DNA from: CAKSUT01 sp045542335
Lineage (GTDB): Bacteria > Bacillota > Clostridia > Oscillospirales > CAG-382
Direction of reading: 5' to 3'
Length of the DNA: 36,783 nucleotides
Assembly (NCBI GenBank): GCA_045542335.1
Contig: JAZQKV010000031.1
Coordinates: 1 to 36,783, forward strand
Position numbers and translations under genes: made by a program
Part shown: piece by piece, positions 33,011 to 36,783 of the stretch
How positions within the stretch are numbered: the first letter of the stretch is position 1
Layout of the letters: each line of letters begins with the position of its first letter
The notes under the pieces: model-generated
The model's input: the letters and a program-made list of their open reading frames with translations, nothing else
Told to the model about the DNA's origin: nothing
Databases searched by the model: none

Positions 33011-34156
33011 ATGTATCGAAATTACGGCTATTCGGAAGAAAAAAAAGCCAACGCCGTTGTAAATCTTTCGGCAATTGAACATAATTTCAATTATTTCAAA
33101 TCAAAGCTTAACAACAAAAGTCGCCTGATGGCAGTTGTCAAAGCCGATGCCTATGGTCACGGAAGTATCGACACAGCCAAAGCTCTTGAAAAGGCAGGAG
33201 CAGATGCTTTTGCTGTTGCAAACATCGACGAAGCAGTTGAGTTAAGAAAAAGCGGTGTTGCGGGTCTTATCCTTGTGCTTGGTTACACGCTTCCCGAGCT
33301 TTTCGGTCAGCTTTGCAGATATGATATTTCGCAAACCTGCGCTTCATATGACTATCTTGCTCAAATGGATGAATATTGCAGCATGACAGGAAACACCTTA
33401 AAGCTCCATCTCAAGCTCAACACCGGCATGAACCGCACAGGCTTTTTCACCGAGGGCATCTTCACCGATGAACTTGAAAAAGCCGCACAGCTTCTCAAAA
33501 GCAGCAAACTTATAGAAAAAGAAGGCGTTTTTTCACACTTTGCCGATTCCGACGAGCCTGACAGCACCTTCACAAGGCTCCAGGCGGAAAGATTTATTGA
33601 ATGTGTAAACGAACTTGAAAACCGTGGAATCAGTTTCAGGTATAAGCACATCTGCAACACAATGGGTGTCGTGAATTTTCCCGAATACCACTTTGACATG
33701 GTCAGGGTTGGAATCGGTCTTCACGGTTACACAACGCATCGTATCCCCGAGCTTATCCCCTCAATGGAGTACAGTGCCTCTGTCATCGCTGTAAACAAAA
33801 TTGCAAAAGGCAGTTTTGTAAGCTATGGTCTTGACTACATCGCCCCTGACGACAGAACAATTGCCGTTGTGTGTTGCGGATATGCAGACGGACTTAAAAG
33901 AGGCCTTTCAAACAAAGGTTTTTTCCTGTGCCACGGCGAAAAATGCCCGATTGTGGGAAAGGTTTGCATGGATATGACAATGATTGATGTAAGCGCAATT
34001 GCAGATAAAGTCAAGGTAGGCGATATGGTGAAGCTTTTCGGGCATCAAGGCGACAGCTTTGTCGGTGCCGACGAGGTTGCCGAGCTTGCGGACACAATTA
34101 CTTATGAAATTCTCTGCGGTGTAGGAAACAGATTCAAAAGAGTTTATGTGAGGTAG
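33011..34156 (+). CDS. alr: Alanine racemase
   Basis: A 381-residue PLP enzyme that makes D-alanine for peptidoglycan. K44 in VVKADAYGHG carries PLP. The second catalytic base is Y272 in VSYGLDY, and Y291 in CGYADGLKRGLSN lines the entry 19 residues later, the usual spacing. LKLNTGMNRTGF and FSHFADSDEPD are also conserved. It starts at ATG 33011 with AAAGGA 8 nt upstream. It is the third gene of the nnrD operon. Confidence 0.95.
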   Translation: MYRNYGYSEEKKANAVVNLSAIEHNFNYFKSKLNNKSRLMAVVKADAYGHGSIDTAKALEKAGADAFAVANIDEAVELRKSGVAGLILVLGYTLPELFGQLCRYDISQTCASYDYLAQMDEYCSMTGNTLKLHLKLNTGMNRTGFFTEGIFTDELEKAAQLLKSSKLIEKEGVFSHFADSDEPDSTFTRLQAERFIECVNELENRGISFRYKHICNTMGVVNFPEYHFDMVRVGIGLHGYTTHRIPELIPSMEYSASVIAVNKIAKGSFVSYGLDYIAPDDRTIAVVCCGYADGLKRGLSNKGFFLCHGEKCPIVGKVCMDMTMIDVSAIADKVKVGDMVKLFGHQGDSFVGADEVAELADTITYEILCGVGNRFKRVYVR

Positions 34157-34217
34157 CACAAATTTATAAAAGCTACAGCATTACATCAAACACACGAAAA
34201 TAAGGATGGCTCAACAA

Positions 34218-34262
34218 TGATAAGCACCTCCAATTGTCAGACACTTTTGGAGGTGCTTATCA
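34218..34262. repeat. Perfect 16-bp inverted repeat after alr
   Basis: TGATAAGCACCTCCAA (34218-34233) pairs perfectly with TTGGAGGTGCTTATCA (34247-34262). The 13-base loop contains TGTC-a-GACA. There is no T-run, so it may be a 3'-end stabiliser or a small mobile palindrome rather than a standard terminator. Confidence 0.65.
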
Positions 34263-34316
34263 CGAGAGTCGAAATGCCGTTCACAAAACATTTACAATAA
34301 AAATTTCGCAAAACTC

Positions 34317-34368
34317 TTGACTAATTACAATATTTGTGTTATTATAATTTTGTAATCAATACAAATTT
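34317..34368 (+). promoter_or_regulatory. perR promoter with AT-rich operator candidates
   Basis: TTGACT, 17 bp, TATTAT (34340-34345). The region holds ATTACAA...TTGTAAT and ATTTGT...ACAAAT inverted repeats over the -10, where a Fur-family autoregulator would bind. No copy matches the PerR box consensus closely. Confidence 0.5.
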
Positions 34369-34430
34369 GATTTCACAACAAAAGAGTTTAAGAAAACAGA
34401 CCTAAAAACAAAGCAAAGAGAGGTGAACGG

Positions 34431-34835
34431 ATGAATTACAGGAGCATTCTCGACGAAAAGAATTTAAGACCGTCTATTATAAGAATGAAAGTTCTTGAAT
34501 ATCTTGACAGAAACAGAGTGCATCCGACTGTGGACGAGATATACGAAGGATTGAGCGATGATATACCAACGCTTTCCAAAACCTCAGTATACAACACGTT
34601 GAAGCTGCTTCGGGACAGCGGAATAATACACGAGCTGACCATCGAAGAGAGCCGGGCACACTATGATTTCTGCACGGCATTTCACGGGCATTTATTATGC
34701 GACTGCTGCAAGAGGGTTGTCGACGTGCCTGTTGAAAGTCTTGAAAACCCAAATCTTAACGGACACAACGTCCGTTCGACACAAGTTTATTACTTAGGCA
34801 TTTGCAAAGACTGCTTAAGTGTTAATAAAAACTAA
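34431..34835 (+). CDS. perR: Fur-family regulator, PerR-type
   Basis: A 134-residue metalloregulator. The winged helix includes HPTVDEIYEGL and the recognition helix TLSKTSVYNTLKLLRDSG. Metal-site residues are in AHYDFCTAFHGHLLC, with the Asp and two His at PerR-like places, and in VVDVP. Structural zinc is bound by CDCC and CKDC pairs. Pairing with a rubrerythrin gene supports a peroxide-sensing role rather than iron control. It is short at the N-terminus but complete. The ribosome site is AGAGAGGTG. Confidence 0.85.
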   Translation: MNYRSILDEKNLRPSIIRMKVLEYLDRNRVHPTVDEIYEGLSDDIPTLSKTSVYNTLKLLRDSGIIHELTIEESRAHYDFCTAFHGHLLCDCCKRVVDVPVESLENPNLNGHNVRSTQVYYLGICKDCLSVNKN

Positions 34836-34866
34836 AGAATAATTATTTTTAAAGGAGAAATTTATT

Positions 34867-35454
34867 ATGAAGAAGTTTGTATGTCCTGTATGCGGTTATG
34901 TTCACGAAGGAGACAGCGCACCCGAGAAGTGCCCTGTATGTAAGGTTCCCGGCGAAAAGTTCACAGTTATGGAAGAGGGTGCGGCTCTTGCGGCTGAGCA
35001 CGAATATGGTGTATATGCAAAGACCGTAAAGAACAACCCCGACATCAGCGAAGAAGACAAGAAGTACATATTTGAGCAGCTCATGGCTAACTTCAACGGC
35101 GAGTGTGCCGAGGTTGGTATGTATCTCTGCATGGCAAGAATTGCACACAGAGAAGGCTATCCCGAAATCGGTCTTTATTGGGAAAAGGCAGCATACGAGG
35201 AAGCAGAGCACGCAGCAAAGTTTGCAGAACTTCTCGGCGAGGATCTTGAGCCCAACATGAAGGCTACAACAAAGGACAACCTCAAGTGGAGAGTTGACTG
35301 CGAATACGGCGCAACAAAGGGCAAGTTTGACCTTGCATCCTGCGCAAAGAAGAACGGTCTTGATGCTATTCACGACACAGTTCACGAAATGGCAAGAGAC
35401 GAAGCTCGGCACGGTCGTGGCTTAGAGGGTCTCTTAAACCGCTATTTTAAATAA
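34867..35454 (+). CDS. Reverse rubrerythrin
   Basis: A 195-residue peroxide reductase protecting an anaerobe from hydrogen peroxide. The rubredoxin centre is at the N-terminus (C6, C9, C22, C25), the reverse of classic rubrerythrin. The four-helix di-iron domain (about 65-195) has NGECAEVGMYLCM, EEAEHAAKFAELLGED and MARDEARHGRG with the expected Glu and His ligands. The ribosome site AAAGGAG lies upstream, 31 bp after perR. PerR-repressed co-transcription is likely. The high use of a few major codons suggests strong expression. Confidence 0.93.
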   Translation: MKKFVCPVCGYVHEGDSAPEKCPVCKVPGEKFTVMEEGAALAAEHEYGVYAKTVKNNPDISEEDKKYIFEQLMANFNGECAEVGMYLCMARIAHREGYPEIGLYWEKAAYEEAEHAAKFAELLGEDLEPNMKATTKDNLKWRVDCEYGATKGKFDLASCAKKNGLDAIHDTVHEMARDEARHGRGLEGLLNRYFK

Positions 35455-35482
35455 GATTAGATACAAATAAATACGAATTGAT

Positions 35483-35514
35483 ACGGAGGTTGAGGATTCT
35501 CAACCTCCGTTTTT
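35483..35514 (+). terminator. Terminator of perR-rubrerythrin
   Basis: ACGGAGGTTGAG (35483-35494) pairs perfectly with CTCAACCTCCGT (35499-35510), with a GATT loop and a T-run. Confidence 0.92.
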
Positions 35515-35592
35515 ATGCGGTTTTATGATGAGAATGTTTCGTGTACTTACTGGTCATGAAACTAAGGTGAATTTTAGCACAGAAAAATGATG

Positions 35593-35724
35593 ATTTAAGG
35601 GTAAATAAGGGATAGACAAGGGAAAGAAAATTTTGCGATGGATTTTCTTATGTCTTCCCTTATTTTGCTTTCAAATATAGATATATCAAGGACTTTAAGC
35701 CTTCTGTATAATTTAAATAAGGGA
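35593..35724. promoter_or_regulatory. Iterated AAATAAGGGA sites upstream of the integrase
   Basis: Perfect copies are at 35603-35612 (+), 35656-35665 (inverted) and 35715-35724 (+). Weaker relatives ATTTAAGGG and GACAAGGGAAAG lie beside the first. The first two copies are the arms of a larger imperfect palindrome. TATAAT at 35707-35712 is the likely integrase -10. This arrangement fits arm-type integrase or excisionase sites or an operator at an element end. Confidence 0.5.
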
Positions 35725-35753
35725 AACCTTAATACATTACAGGAGGATTTATT

Positions 35754-36783
35754 ATGAAAGGAAGTATCAGAAGAAAGGGAAAAACATGGTCGTATAGGGT
35801 GTATGTAAGCACAGTTGACGGTCAGAACAAGCAAATTGAAAAAGGCGGTTTCAAAACCAAAAAGGATGCGGAACTTGCACTCACAAAGTTTGTAAATGAC
35901 TATGAAGAAACGGGCGTTTATCCCGAAAACAAGAAAATAACCTTTAACGAGGTTTATGATGAATTTATTGAACTTGAGGGCAAACTGACAAGAGCTTATG
36001 CAACACTTAAAAAGTATGATTCTATGTATCGGAATCATTTCAAACCTGCTTTTGGGGATATGTATGTGTATTCCGTTACACAAAAGGCTCTTGAAAGATT
36101 CGTAAATGAAAAGAGCGAAAAATATAGCGAGGAATTTGTAAAAGGTCTGTTCAAAACATTAAAGTGTATTTTTGATTATGCCCACAGGAAAAGATACATG
36201 AAGCACAACATATTTGATGATGTTCTTCCACCACCTGATCCAAGGCATGTTGGCGAGATTAAAGTTTACACGCCTGAAGAATTATCCACTATGTATAAAC
36301 GGCTTCAAAGCACAAATGTTAAAATACCATTTTATATTGCACTCAACACTGGACTCAGAGAAAGTGAATGTATGGGACTTCGTTGGCGTGATGTGAATTT
36401 TGAAAAGAAAACTATAAGCATAAATAAACAACTGCTTTATCAGGATAGAAAATGGTGTTTCTGCCCACTTAAAACCAAGAACTCATACAGAACAATAAAT
36501 ATATCTGATAACTTTGTGAAATTTCTGAAAGAGTTGAAAGAAGAACAAAAGAAACATAAAAAACTTTACGGTGACGGATATAAAAGAAATTTCGTAACCG
36601 AGAGACTTCATAGAAATAAAGAAAACTATATTGAGGTAAACGATTTTATAAATGTAAAGGAAAACGGAGAAATGCTGACACATAACAGTATTAAGTTTTT
36701 GGCAAGAATAATAAGAGATGATTTGCATATTCCGTTCAAATACCATAATCTACGACATACATACGCAACTATATTAGCTGAAA
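35754..36783 (+). CDS. Tyrosine integrase of a mobile element, truncated by window end
   Basis: The frame is open for 343 codons and leaves the window without a stop. It is a phage/ICE-type integrase: an N-terminal arm-binding domain (MKGSIRRKGKTWSYRVYV to about 55), a SAM-like core-binding domain (about 62-160) and a catalytic domain with R202 in NTGLRESEC, K240 in LKTKNSYRTI and H331-NL-R334 in YHNLRHTYAT. The last His and the Tyr nucleophile lie beyond the edge. AGGAGG precedes ATG 35754. Its position just after the rubrerythrin terminator suggests the left end of an integrated element. Confidence 0.85.
   Translation, partial: MKGSIRRKGKTWSYRVYVSTVDGQNKQIEKGGFKTKKDAELALTKFVNDYEETGVYPENKKITFNEVYDEFIELEGKLTRAYATLKKYDSMYRNHFKPAFGDMYVYSVTQKALERFVNEKSEKYSEEFVKGLFKTLKCIFDYAHRKRYMKHNIFDDVLPPPDPRHVGEIKVYTPEELSTMYKRLQSTNVKIPFYIALNTGLRESECMGLRWRDVNFEKKTISINKQLLYQDRKWCFCPLKTKNSYRTINISDNFVKFLKELKEEQKKHKKLYGDGYKRNFVTERLHRNKENYIEVNDFINVKENGEMLTHNSIKFLARIIRDDLHIPFKYHNLRHTYATILAE

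Noticed and set aside
32854..33078. Small plus-strand frame spanning the lipoprotein-alr gap
   Set aside because: Overlaps alr in another frame; the AAAGGA site there serves the alr ATG.

Overview
The window reads as chromosomal DNA of an anaerobic, low-to-mid GC Firmicute of class Clostridia, probably a gut Oscillospirales-type organism. The evidence is the gene repertoire: PerR with reverse rubrerythrin, a class A PBP with the Clostridia-type Cys-rich and Thr/Pro/Glu tail, M42 peptidases, a BofC-like spore-type membrane protein and an SGNH esterase. Strong AGGAGG ribosome sites, TTGACA/TATAAT promoters with 17-bp spacers and several UUG starts fit the same group. The taxonomic call is inference; no rRNA or tRNA gene was seen.

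Layout. (1) 1-3620 is a decayed accessory region. It holds four repeated promoter modules, each carrying GGTAAGCAGTT boxes, then a tyrosine recombinase, an overlapping TnpW-like small gene and an internally deleted large serine recombinase. (2) 3620-4075 is a hairpin-rich repeat zone. (3) 4073-6925 (minus) has two TIM-barrel sugar isomerase/epimerase-like proteins and an E2-acyltransferase-fold protein lacking its catalytic residues. (4) 7090-10646 (minus) is the conserved rpmH-rnpA-yidD-yidC-jag cluster, without dnaA next to it. (5) 10930-13776 (minus) is a class A PBP, divergent from a BofC-like membrane protein. (6) 14643-16906 is an AraC regulator divergent from a Gfo/Idh/MocA protein. (7) 16974-19709 (minus) has uppP and typA. 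(8) 20004-24374 (minus) is an operon of an SbcD-like phosphoesterase and three tandem M42-family proteins, the last of which has lost every metal ligand. (9) 24607-30401 has an SGNH hydrolase, a 35-codon small ORF coupled to a secreted CAP protein, an MFS transporter and a clan GH-A glycosidase. (10) 30686-34156 (plus) is nnrE/D, a lipoprotein and alr. (11) 34431-35454 is perR-reverse rubrerythrin. (12) From 35754 a second tyrosine integrase runs off the right edge and probably marks the left end of another integrated element.

The most unusual signal is a small hairpin repeat family. Two members sit between a perfect AGGAGG and the start codon of jag and of the PBP gene, so the ribosome site is 39-46 nt from AUG in primary sequence but about 8-12 nt away once the hairpin folds. 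Two near-identical siblings with the same bulged stem and the same downstream ATAAAA lie in tandem at 3906-4074. This suggests a dispersed structured element that can be accommodated inside ribosome-binding sites.
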